A DNA stretch of 53,160 bases, from positions 1 through 53,160 of the forward strand of contig NZ_JAFLJM010000026.1 in NCBI RefSeq assembly GCF_017745675.1. Reading direction: 5' to 3'. The position numbers and the translations under genes were made by a program. Below, piece by piece: positions 1 to 7,233 of this stretch. The stretch's first letter is position 1, and each line of letters opens with the position of its first letter. The DNA comes from Alkalihalobacillus sp. BA299 (lineage in GTDB: Bacteria > Bacillota > Bacilli > Bacillales > Bacillaceae_F). The notes under the pieces were generated by a model, which saw only the letters and a list, made by a program, of their open reading frames with translations, was not told the DNA's origin and searched no databases.

Positions 1-123
1 CTATACCAAACAGATGGGTGTTTTTTCATGCAAATTTTTAGTGTCAATGTAAGTATTTCAATGACGTCAGCAACTACTACTTGTTGAACTTATTGAACTT
101 TTATTGGTGCGAAAGTTGAGTTA

Positions 124-1098
124 TTAATTCTTAATAATATTCATCATTCTATTAAGTCGATGAGTAAATGTATCATTGTATAATACTCTTTGTCTAGCAT
201 TTTTAGCAATCTCCTTTCTCTCCTTTTCATGTTCAAGGTAATAATTCACTTTCTTTAGTAAATCCTCCGTTGATGTGAATGAAATAATCTCTTTGCCTTC
301 GCTAAAATGGTTAATTAGGTCTGGTTTATGATCAATGAGTTGAAAGGCTGCACAACTAGCAATATCAAATGTTCGATTGTTTATACTTTGGTTAATCACG
401 CCTTTTCCGTTACGATTGTATTTAAATTGATACGGACGGTGTGAGTTAAGAATAATTTTTGTTCTATTATATATTGATGCTACACGTTGAGGTTCAACCC
501 AGTGGTTTATAATTCGTATTCTACGATTGTGTTGATATTTGGCGAAATCAAGCTGCCAATTCCCTCCAATCGTTAAGATAGAGTGAGAGGAATGATCTAG
601 AAGGAATTTCGTAAACTTGATTCGTTCTGGATAGGCATAGCCAACAAAGCAAATATCATGATCATAATAGCCGTTTTTATTTTTTGATTGTGGTAAAAAA
701 ATGTTTTGATTTGTTCCAAGTGGAAGGTGATGAACATTTTTGTGTCCTGCTGCATTATAGAAGTCTACACAAGATGACTCAATCGTAAATACATAATCAA
801 AGTGATGAATAAGGTTTAATGTCTTATCAGTAAAATAAGGATCCTCTGTCATCCAAATGGCCGTAGGTATCTTTTGTTTCTTTATCCAATCAAGCATTGA
901 AGTAGGCATTTTAAATCCTACCATTGTAAGAATAAGATCGGGTTTAAAGGTATTTATCATTTTTTTTAGAGAATCGAGTCCATAAAAGATATTAAAGCTT
1001 CTAACGGCATGATTTAACTGGGATAATGATTTCATGATGGACTGATCAAAGTACAAGTAGATTCGCTTAAAGCCAGATGGAATGTATAAAATTTTCAA
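124..1098 (-). CDS. CgeB-like spore glycosyltransferase
   Basis: The protein resembles the CgeB family, glycosyltransferases thought to decorate the spore surface. It opens with a Rossmann-like strand (KILYIPSG). Mid-protein it has segments such as TAIWMTEDPYF and HHLPLGTN, and the C-terminal half looks like a Glyco_trans_1_2 domain (CFVGYAYPER, then NNRTFDIASCAAFQL, the usual nucleotide-sugar side). No signal peptide or membrane helix is seen, so it probably acts in the mother-cell cytoplasm. A GTG lies further upstream at 1107, but the strong Shine-Dalgarno AAGGTGAT abuts it and is properly spaced from the TTG at 1098, which I chose. It is the last gene of a minus-strand spore cluster. No good sigma-K promoter was found just upstream. 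The family is fairly sure; the sugar and acceptor are unknown. Confidence 0.8.
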   Translation of the reverse strand: MKILYIPSGFKRIYLYFDQSIMKSLSQLNHAVRSFNIFYGLDSLKKMINTFKPDLILTMVGFKMPTSMLDWIKKQKIPTAIWMTEDPYFTDKTLNLIHHFDYVFTIESSCVDFYNAAGHKNVHHLPLGTNQNIFLPQSKNKNGYYDHDICFVGYAYPERIKFTKFLLDHSSHSILTIGGNWQLDFAKYQHNRRIRIINHWVEPQRVASIYNRTKIILNSHRPYQFKYNRNGKGVINQSINNRTFDIASCAAFQLIDHKPDLINHFSEGKEIISFTSTEDLLKKVNYYLEHEKERKEIAKNARQRVLYNDTFTHRLNRMMNIIKN

Positions 1099-1321
1099 TA
1101 AAATCACCTTTTCTAAAAGGATTTTTTATTTTCGTTTTTCTTTATCTACCTTAACCTCTAAAAAGACTAACCTAATTATGTTTATGCATTTAAGGCTAAA
1201 AAATATTTAATTAATTATTTATCTATAGGATCAAGAGGGCGTATAGCTACATAGGATATATAGAAATCTTCATACATCCGCTTTTATCTACTATGTAAGA
1301 AGTCTAAATAATAATAAAAAT

Positions 1322-1345
1322 AAAAAGGGGAAAGCTCCCCCTTTT
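1322..1345 (-). terminator. Rho-independent terminator
   Basis: An AAAAGGGG / CCCCTTTT-type stem followed by T residues on the minus strand lies just after the stop of the first cysteine-rich paralogue (1350-2039). It separates that gene from the CgeB-like gene. Confidence 0.7.
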
Positions 1346-1349
1346 ATCC

Positions 1350-2039
1350 TTATGATCTTGGAAACACTTGTGGACATTGTGGTGGTGGTGTAACTCCAGG
1401 ACAAGTAACTGGTAATTCTTCACGTGGCTGACAAAACTCTGCTGTTATTTTAATTTTAACAGGAGCTTCCATTTGTACGTTTAAACAAAAGTCGATTACC
1501 ACATCTAGGCTTACGAAGGTAGAATTGTCACACATTAAAGTAGCTTCACAAGAAAAGGTTGATAGATCACAGACCACTGTAGTACCTTGTGGGGCACATA
1601 GGATAAAATGTTGAGGTCGGCTCGAAAATGGTTGAGGGTCTGATACACAAACAACCTGATTATTATCGTCCCTTATTTCTACAACAAAAAAACCACTAGC
1701 AATTAGTTTGACTTTTTGTAGGGTAGTCGTTTGCCCTGAAGGAAGGGTTACGGTTACATCCTCGCGTTGAGCTATTTCTTCACAAGTAATCGCATTTGGA
1801 TCGGTAAAGTCAATTCGATTTCCAGCTTGATCTGATAGAAAGCATGTTGCTGTTGTTCCAAATAAACAAGGGTCCGCGTCCATTCCTGTAATTCCTGTGA
1901 TGTCATTACAGTCAAAGTTAAGTTGATTTAAACCTGTAAACCCTTCAAAACTTCGGGAAACCTCGATTTGCCGGGTTACCCAATCATAAACTTTATTAAC
2001 TCTAATACATAGGGCTTCTTGTATCGGTTGAATTTTCAT
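1350..2039 (-). CDS. Cysteine-rich spore-locus paralogue 1
   Basis: This is the shortest and most divergent member of a five-gene family in this window. It has 229 residues with 14 cysteines and no signal peptide. Shared landmarks in order are an N-terminal LCIRVNKVYDWVTRQ, an LNFxCN block, a DPC motif, a LQKVKxxxxGFFVV segment, a FxLCAPQGT block, and a C-terminal stretch with a FCQPRE motif and a PPQCPQVFP end. The start ATG follows an AGGGGATG-type binding site. Cysteine content, lack of export signal and late-sporulation promoters on sister genes suggest a spore-coat or exosporium structural subunit cross-linked by disulfides; this is inference. I do not recognise a named family with certainty. 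Confidence 0.8.
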   Translation of the reverse strand: MKIQPIQEALCIRVNKVYDWVTRQIEVSRSFEGFTGLNQLNFDCNDITGITGMDADPCLFGTTATCFLSDQAGNRIDFTDPNAITCEEIAQREDVTVTLPSGQTTTLQKVKLIASGFFVVEIRDDNNQVVCVSDPQPFSSRPQHFILCAPQGTTVVCDLSTFSCEATLMCDNSTFVSLDVVIDFCLNVQMEAPVKIKITAEFCQPREELPVTCPGVTPPPQCPQVFPRS

Positions 2040-2069
2040 ATTTTCATCCCCTTCTACACTCAGATACTA

Positions 2070-2078
2070 TATCCTATG
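2070..2078 (-). promoter_or_regulatory. Sigma-K-like -10 element (partial promoter)
   Basis: The minus strand reads CATAGGATA, fitting CATANNNTA, about 30 bases before the start of the first paralogue. The nearest AC for a -35 is only 12 bases away instead of 16-17, so this is weaker than the sister promoters. Confidence 0.45.
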
Positions 2079-2230
2079 GTTTAATCACCTGTAAGGACTA
2101 GATGAATGGATTGATACAAATATGGAGTTTTTAAGGGGATAAATAAGAGATAATGATTGATGCTAGTACTAACTTAGGATGGGATGTAGCTTTTTTAAAA
2201 TTATTAACCTAGTAATGTTAATTGAATGTA

Positions 2231-2716
2231 TTAAAAATTAATGATGATTTTATTCAAGGCAGGTGTTCCTTGCTGAAGCTCTTTAAAGTAAATATACCCA
2301 TCTACTATTACTGAGTTTTTTTCTTTAGGCTTTGTTAGTTTTAAGTCGAAATTTGAGAAAAAAAGCTTTTCTGCAGGCTGTAATTTGTCACATTCTTTAG
2401 GACGTAACCAGTATTCTCCAGTTTCCTTTGCTTTCTCTTTACGTTCCTGATTTAAGTACTGCCACTCCTCAGAATTTGTGGCATCGACAATCATTTCATT
2501 GCGAGGAGCTGCATCAATTTTTCCACCAAGTTTTCCGGATTCTGCTGGTTTTATCTGTATACAAATCACGGGTGTGTTTAGCGCTTCTTCTCCCGTGTTT
2601 TCAATTATAAAATTCCCCATAATGAGTACTTCTTTTTCTTCATCATCTAAATCTGGTAAGATAACAGAGTAATTGAAAAATGCTTGACCTTTTAATATTT
2701 TTTGTTCATCCGCCAT
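2231..2716 (-). CDS. Conserved small protein of a Bacillus spore-locus family, function unknown
   Basis: A 161-residue soluble protein that looks beta-rich. It includes NYSVILPDLDDEE, FIIENTGEEALNTPVICIQI, KLGGKID, an EYWLRPKEC segment and a C-terminal ALNKIIINF. I recall similar hypothetical proteins in Bacillus genomes but no function. It has only two or three cysteines, unlike the flanking paralogues, and sits between paralogues 1 and 2 on the same strand. The ATG follows a strong AAGGAGGT site. A sigma-E-like promoter lies upstream, suggesting earlier mother-cell expression than its sigma-K neighbours. It may be an assembly or scaffold protein of the same layer; that is inference. Confidence 0.75.
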   Translation of the reverse strand: MADEQKILKGQAFFNYSVILPDLDDEEKEVLIMGNFIIENTGEEALNTPVICIQIKPAESGKLGGKIDAAPRNEMIVDATNSEEWQYLNQERKEKAKETGEYWLRPKECDKLQPAEKLFFSNFDLKLTKPKEKNSVIVDGYIYFKELQQGTPALNKIIINF

Positions 2717-2754
2717 TATTTTACCTCCTTAAGAAAATCCCTTACTAATTCATA

Positions 2755-2780
2755 TGTATGTGATAGGGCTCGCCAATATT
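2755..2780 (-). promoter_or_regulatory. Sigma-E-like promoter
   Basis: On the minus strand AATATT, a 14-base spacer and CATACA fit the early mother-cell sigma-E pattern (ATATT, 14-15, CATACA). It lies about 40 bases before the ATG at 2716. Confidence 0.55.
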
Positions 2781-2786
2781 AAGACA

Positions 2787-2815
2787 AAGAAAAAAGACAG
2801 CAATTAATGCTGTCT
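2787..2815 (-). terminator. Rho-independent terminator overlapping a stop codon
   Basis: AGACAGCA / TGCTGTCT stem with a T-rich tail on the minus strand. Its first arm includes bases of the stop codon of the gene ending at 2814. Confidence 0.75.
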
Positions 2816-3797
2816 ACGTACATTCGATTCGGAGGGTTACACTTCTTGTTCTTCCTGTTTGATTATTTCTCACTGTAATCACAGCAGTAGCACTTCCAGG
2901 TTTTTTACAATGTACACGAACCCCAGCTTCACCATTTCTTGTTTCCAAAGTTACATTTGCAATCCCAATAGGTGTGACGGAGTTTATTTGAGTAACCGTT
3001 TGATTAGGACCAAAACTTACAAAAACAGGTTTACACACTTTACCGCGAACATCCCTTATATCACTTATCGGAAAAATTTCAGGGCATTGAGGTGGAACTT
3101 GGAGCGGTGGACACTGAAACGGAATTTCTTGACGAGGTTGACAGAAGTCTGCTGTTATTGCCAGCTTAACAAAAGCCTCCATTTGAATGTTTTGGCACAT
3201 GTTGATATGAACATCAATTTGATTAAATGTTCCGTCTGCATTACAACAAAGGATAGCTTCACATTGGAAATCTGAAATTTCACACTGTACTCTAGTTCCT
3301 TGTGGTGCACAGAGGAAGAACTTTTCAGCTATTGAAAACGATTGTGGGTCTGAAGTACAAACGACTCCATTACCATTTGATATTCGGATTACAAAAAATC
3401 CCTTTTTTAATACTTTAACCTTTTGCAGAGTGACAGAGTTACCATCAGGAAGCTCAAAGTTAAAATTTGTACGATTATTTGGATCCGTTAATTCTTGACA
3501 TAAAATGGCCCCAGGTTTTTCAGGATTAATTGGATTTCCAAAGGAATCAGTTATAATGCATTCAACATTTAAGCTGTTACAAACGATTCCAATATTATTG
3601 ATACTATTGCTAGTGCCATTGAAAAATTCACATGGGTCAGCAAAAATGCCTGTAACACCATTACATTCAAAATTGAGATCACTTAAACCAGTCGTTCCAT
3701 TATACATTCTTGAGAAATCGACTTGCCTGGTGACCCAATCAAAAACTTTAGGAACTTTAATACAAAGGGCTTCACTTATTGGCCTAATTTTATTCAT
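2814..3797 (-). CDS. Cysteine-rich spore-locus paralogue 2 with C-terminal Ig-like extension
   Basis: Residues 1 to about 243 are a full family member (LCIKVPKVFDWVTRQVD, LNFECNGVTG, LQKVKVLKKGFFVIRI, FFLCAPQGT, FCQPRQE, PPQCPEIFP). Unlike its four sisters, it continues for about 80 residues. The extension reads like a bacterial Ig-like (BIG2-type) beta-sandwich: KPVFVSFGPNQTVTQI, then VTLETRNGEAGVRVHC, and SATAVITVRNNQTGRTRSV. Such domains often mediate adhesion or display, so this member may expose a surface module on the assembled layer (inferred). The ATG follows a GGAAGGATG site. A near-consensus sigma-K -10 lies at 3831-3839. Confidence 0.82.
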   Translation of the reverse strand: MNKIRPISEALCIKVPKVFDWVTRQVDFSRMYNGTTGLSDLNFECNGVTGIFADPCEFFNGTSNSINNIGIVCNSLNVECIITDSFGNPINPEKPGAILCQELTDPNNRTNFNFELPDGNSVTLQKVKVLKKGFFVIRISNGNGVVCTSDPQSFSIAEKFFLCAPQGTRVQCEISDFQCEAILCCNADGTFNQIDVHINMCQNIQMEAFVKLAITADFCQPRQEIPFQCPPLQVPPQCPEIFPISDIRDVRGKVCKPVFVSFGPNQTVTQINSVTPIGIANVTLETRNGEAGVRVHCKKPGSATAVITVRNNQTGRTRSVTLRIECT

Positions 3798-3830
3798 ACT
3801 ATAGTCATCCTTCCTAATTTTGGACTACTT

Positions 3831-3839
3831 CATAGTATG
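3831..3839 (-). promoter_or_regulatory. Sigma-K-like -10 element, one mismatch
   Basis: The minus strand reads CATACTATG, one base from CATANNNTA, about 35 bases before paralogue 2. No AC lies at the 16-17 position. The rest of the 357-base gap 3798-4154 holds only the terminator at 4112-4133. Confidence 0.4.
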
Positions 3840-4111
3840 TATTAGCCTTTCTATTTGGATAAGTCATTCGTTTAGATAAAGTCCAATTTAGTAAAATTGA
3901 TGATTTTATCTAGTTAATAATGTGTATCCTTTATAAACACTGAGGTTGGAGTTAGGTGTTCCACTCCTTAAAAGGAAAAAACCTAAAAAATTCCACGTGC
4001 GCCTTAGCCGTATGTCATGTACTATTTTTTGTTGTTGAATATATATAGAGTAGAGAGGTGAAAAGGGAGGTCTATCACACCAAATTCATCATATATATAG
4101 TGGAGAAAAAA

Positions 4112-4133
4112 TAAAAAGGAGGTTTTAACCTCC
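4112..4133 (-). terminator. Rho-independent terminator
   Basis: GGAGGTTAAAACCTCC followed by TTTTTA on the minus strand, directly after the stop of paralogue 3. Confidence 0.8.
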
Positions 4134-4154
4134 GATAGATGATGAATATTTAAT

Positions 4155-4886
4155 TTAATAGTCGTCATTACCAGGAAAAATTTCTGGACATTGTGTTGGG
4201 AAGTTAAGTGGCGGACAATTAAAAGGTACTTCAGGGCGAGGTTGACAGAAGTCTGCTGTAATTTCTAACTTTACTATTGCTTCCATTTGAATGTTTTGGC
4301 ACATGTTAATGGAAACATCGATTTGTTGAAAGATCGGATCACCTTCTTCATCTTCTCTACAAATTAAATTGACATCACATTCAATATCTGTAATTTCACA
4401 TTGTAAGTATGTTCCTTCAGGAGCACAAAGGAAAAACTTTTCAGCAACAGCAAATGATTGAGGGTCAGATGTGCATACAACAGATCCTGAAGAATTTGAA
4501 ATTTGCACGACAAAATATCCCTTTTTTAACACTTTTACTTTTTGCAGAGTGATAACTTCCCCGTTTGGAATAGTGATTTCAACTTCTGGGCGTCCATTCT
4601 TTTGTGGTATCTCCGTACAAACAATCGCATCTGGTGAAAGTGGATTTACAGGGTTTCCATAGGAGTCTGTTAAAATACACTCAATCGATAATGACCCCAT
4701 TCCAGCTAATGCAGCACAAGGATCTACACAGTGATGACCATTGCAGCTAAAGTTTAACGTTTTTAAGGAGTCGTGACCTGTAAACGTTTGTAGTGGCACA
4801 TCCACTTGCCGAGTCACCCAGTCATAAACTTTAGGTACTTTGATACAAAGAGTTTCTTTGCCATTCTTACTTGACTTTTCGTACAT
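4155..4886 (-). CDS. Cysteine-rich spore-locus paralogue 3
   Basis: This family member carries all the core blocks (LCIKVPKVYDWVTRQVD, LNFSCNG, ECILTDSYGNPV, LQKVKVLKKGYFVVQI, VVCTSDPQSF, FFLCAPEGT, INMCQNIQMEA, PPQCPEIFP replaced here by PTQCPEIFP). An in-frame ATG lies at 4904. The AAAGGA site is correctly placed only for the ATG at 4886, giving an N terminus MYEKSSKNGKETLCIKV. It is closest in sequence to paralogue 4, sharing the acidic GEDE/REDEEGDP insert before FQQIDV. It has a consensus sigma-K promoter and its own terminator, so it is probably transcribed alone late in the mother cell. A structural role in the spore surface is inferred. Confidence 0.82.
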   Translation of the reverse strand: MYEKSSKNGKETLCIKVPKVYDWVTRQVDVPLQTFTGHDSLKTLNFSCNGHHCVDPCAALAGMGSLSIECILTDSYGNPVNPLSPDAIVCTEIPQKNGRPEVEITIPNGEVITLQKVKVLKKGYFVVQISNSSGSVVCTSDPQSFAVAEKFFLCAPEGTYLQCEITDIECDVNLICREDEEGDPIFQQIDVSINMCQNIQMEAIVKLEITADFCQPRPEVPFNCPPLNFPTQCPEIFPGNDDY

Positions 4887-4929
4887 GTTGATCATTCCTT
4901 TCATAAATGATTGGGCTAATGTCTAATTT

Positions 4930-4956
4930 TATAGTATGAAATCATAAAACTTGTGT
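4930..4956 (-). promoter_or_regulatory. Sigma-K consensus promoter
   Basis: The minus strand has AC, 16 bases, then CATACTATA, an exact match to the sigma-K pattern. Predicted transcription starts about 35-40 bases before the ATG at 4886. Confidence 0.7.
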
Positions 4957-5015
4957 GCCAGTCTTTTTTTATAATTTTTGTATCGGAAAGGAACAATCAT
5001 TTACCAAATAAAAAA

Positions 5016-5042
5016 AAGAGGGTGGGGGCCCTCTTCTTTTTA
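5016..5042 (-). terminator. Rho-independent terminator
   Basis: AAGAGGG / CCCTCTT stem with a six-base loop and a T run on the minus strand, immediately after paralogue 4. Confidence 0.8.
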
Positions 5043-5044
5043 GA

Positions 5045-5770
5045 TTATGACGGGAAAATTTCTGGACATTGTGGTGGAAATTGTAGTGGCGGGCATTCGA
5101 ATGGCAACTCTTGGCGTGGTTGACAAAATCCTGCCGTAATCTCCAGTTTGACTAAAGCTTCCATTTGAACGTTTTGGCACATGTTAATGGAAACATCGAT
5201 TTGTTGAAAAACCGGGTCTCCTTGCTCATCTTCTCCACAAATTAAGTGAGCATCACATTCAAAATCGGTAATTTCACATTGTAAAAATGTACCTTCAGGA
5301 GCACAAAGGAAAAACTTTTCAGCAACAGCGAAGTGTTGTGGATCTGATGTGAACACGACGGTACCTGCAGCATTTGTTACTTGGACGACAAAATGTCCTT
5401 TTTTCAACACTTTAACTTTTTGAAGAGTAACCACTTCTCCATCTGGAAGTGTAATTTCAACTTCTTGTCGACCGTTTGGTTGCGGAATTTCTGTACAAAG
5501 GATAGAACCGTGTACTAACGGGTCAACAGGGTTGCCAGCTGAATCCGTAATAATGCAGCGAACGTTTAAAGCTCCCATTCCAGCTAGTTCTGCACAAGGA
5601 TCTAAACAACTACTACCATTACTATTTGAATGAAAGTTTAATTGTTTTAATCCGGGATCCCCATTAAAAGCTTGAAGTGGTACATCGACTTGTCGAGTGA
5701 CCCAATCATAGACTTTAGGTACTTTAATACAAAGGGTTTCTTGACGTCCCTCAATTGGTTTAATATCCAT
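5045..5770 (-). CDS. Cysteine-rich spore-locus paralogue 4
   Basis: A 241-residue family member beginning MDIKPIEGRQETLCIKV. The GRQETLC and GCQETLC linkers tie it to paralogue 5. It contains the LNFHSNSNGSSCLDPC block in which the usual LNFxCN cysteine is a serine. VVFTSDPQ replaces VVCTSDPQ, so two otherwise conserved cysteines are missing. The C-terminal half (FFLCAPEGT, INMCQNVQMEA, FCQPRQELPFECPP) is almost invariant. The ATG follows AAAGGAGAAG. Its exact sigma-K promoter and downstream terminator make it a separate transcription unit. The missing cysteines could change its disulfide pairing relative to its sisters (inference). Confidence 0.82.
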   Translation of the reverse strand: MDIKPIEGRQETLCIKVPKVYDWVTRQVDVPLQAFNGDPGLKQLNFHSNSNGSSCLDPCAELAGMGALNVRCIITDSAGNPVDPLVHGSILCTEIPQPNGRQEVEITLPDGEVVTLQKVKVLKKGHFVVQVTNAAGTVVFTSDPQHFAVAEKFFLCAPEGTFLQCEITDFECDAHLICGEDEQGDPVFQQIDVSINMCQNVQMEALVKLEITAGFCQPRQELPFECPPLQFPPQCPEIFPS

Positions 5771-5823
5771 AACTTAAAAACTTCTCCTTTCACACCATGT
5801 GTTTTAGGGTTTATTCCCAATGT

Positions 5824-5850
5824 TATATTATGTCAGGGCTAAATTTTTGT
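5824..5850 (-). promoter_or_regulatory. Sigma-K consensus promoter
   Basis: Minus-strand AC, 16 bases, CATAATATA, an exact pattern match about 55 bases before the start at 5770. The remaining 5851-6051 bases show no gene. Confidence 0.7.
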
Positions 5851-6051
5851 GAGAATAATTTTTAGGAAATGTTGTGAGAATATTTATCTAGGATTTGAAT
5901 AGGTAGTAGACTATAAACCGTCCAGTCCTTACAGTTATTATAGTTTTTCAAGTTGGTAGCTAATGGTGAACTTTAAAAATGGGTAAGTGTACAAGCTTCT
6001 CAATATTTTTAATCCCTTCTTTTCTATCCTCAAGTTTTGTAATCCAGTCAA

Positions 6052-6087
6052 TAAAAAAAAGCTGCTGACCTAGGGGAGTCAGCAGCT
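6052..6087 (-). terminator. Rho-independent terminator
   Basis: A ten-pair stem (AGCTGCTGAC / GTCAGCAGCT) with an eight-base loop, followed by eight T residues on the minus strand. It ends paralogue 5. Confidence 0.85.
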
Positions 6088-6113
6088 AAAAAAGGAAGGT
6101 TCGCTACATCACA

Positions 6114-6860
6114 TTAACCAGGAAAGACTTCTGGACATTGTGGTGGAACTTGAAGTGGAGGGCACTCGAACGGTAGTTCTTGGCGAGGTTGACAGAAGTC
6201 TGCTGTAATTTCCAATTTAACAGTTGCTTCCATTTGAATATTTTGACACATGTTGATATGAACATCGACTTGGTTGAATGTACCATCTGGATTACAACAA
6301 AGAGTTGCATCACATTGAAAGTCTGTAATTTCACATTGTAAAAAAGTTCCTGGAGGTGCACAAAGGAAGAATTTTTCCACTGTAGCAAATGATTGAACAT
6401 CAGAAGTACAAACTACTCCATTGCCGTTCGATACTTGGATCACGAAAAATCCTTTCTTTAAAACTTTAACTTTTTGGAGAGTGACAGTATCTGGAGTGAC
6501 TCCATTTGGAATAGTGAACTCAAAACTTTCACGGTTTCTTGGATCTGTTAACTCTTGACATAAAATAGCCCCAGGTTCCTCTGGATTTACTGGATTACCA
6601 AATGAATCTGTAATAATACACTCAACATTTAGATTGTTACAAATGATCCCATTATTATTCCCATTGCCGTTGCCATTCAAAAGCTCACATGGATCAGCAG
6701 CGAGTCCTGTAACACCGTTACATTCAAAATTTAGTTCTCCTAAACCATTAGTTCCGTTAAATGATCTAAAGAAATCAGCTTGTCGAGTAACCCAGTCATA
6801 GACCTTAGGAACTTTAATACATAGAGTTTCTTGACAACCTTGAATTGGACTAATCTTCAA
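6114..6860 (-). CDS. Cysteine-rich spore-locus paralogue 5
   Basis: This member has the family blocks plus an asparagine/glycine-rich insert (LLNGNGNGNNNG) after DPC, matching a similar insert in paralogue 2. These two also share the AILCQELTDPxNR block, so they form one subgroup and paralogues 3 and 4 another. An ATG lies at 6869, but the AAAGGATGAT binding site runs through it. The TTG at 6860 is correctly spaced and gives MKISPIQGCQETLCIKV, matching paralogue 1 (MKIQPIQ), so I take TTG as the start. It is the first gene of the array, divergent from the coiled-coil gene, with an exact sigma-K promoter. Confidence 0.82.
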   Translation of the reverse strand: MKISPIQGCQETLCIKVPKVYDWVTRQADFFRSFNGTNGLGELNFECNGVTGLAADPCELLNGNGNGNNNGIICNNLNVECIITDSFGNPVNPEEPGAILCQELTDPRNRESFEFTIPNGVTPDTVTLQKVKVLKKGFFVIQVSNGNGVVCTSDVQSFATVEKFFLCAPPGTFLQCEITDFQCDATLCCNPDGTFNQVDVHINMCQNIQMEATVKLEITADFCQPRQELPFECPPLQVPPQCPEVFPG

Positions 6861-6905
6861 TTCAATCATCCTTTCAAAAAAGTTTAGTAGGTTTTTACCA
6901 CACTG

Positions 6906-6932
6906 TATAGTATGTACGCCCTGATGATTTGT
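6906..6932 (-). promoter_or_regulatory. Sigma-K consensus promoter
   Basis: Minus-strand AC, 16 bases, CATACTATA. The predicted start leaves a leader of about 40 bases before the TTG at 6860. Confidence 0.7.
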
Positions 6933-7013
6933 ATGGGTGCATGCACAATTTGATCAATATTTATCTAATTTTTTTTTGCATAAAAAAGAAACAATTAATC
7001 ATTCGCCCATATA

Positions 7014-7022
7014 CATAGTATA
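7014..7022 (+). promoter_or_regulatory. Possible sigma-K -10 element for the coiled-coil gene
   Basis: CATAGTATA on the plus strand matches CATANNNTA, but no AC lies 16-17 bases upstream and the leader would be about 200 bases. The rest of the 6933-7233 gap shows no gene; a purine-rich GGAGGTGGGGAGCAAGGG stretch near 7130 is unexplained. Confidence 0.3.
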
Positions 7023-7233
7023 GATGGATAATATCTGCCTGTTAAAAAGATGTGGTTATTTAATTTGCAAATAGTCATTCTTTGGTTCGAAAGTCAAGTG
7101 TAACCGCCGTAGCCAGCGATACAATAGTGGAGGTGGGGAGCAAGGGAATCTAATTCCTTGAATGGCTTATTGATGTATTAGTGGGGAAGCAACCATAAAG
7201 CAGATTACAATGTATTTGAAAGGAGAGATTGTT

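Noticed and set aside
2859..3275. Plus-strand frame of 138 codons opposite paralogue 2
   Set aside because: Shadow of the cysteine-rich gene; no binding site and no sensible protein features.
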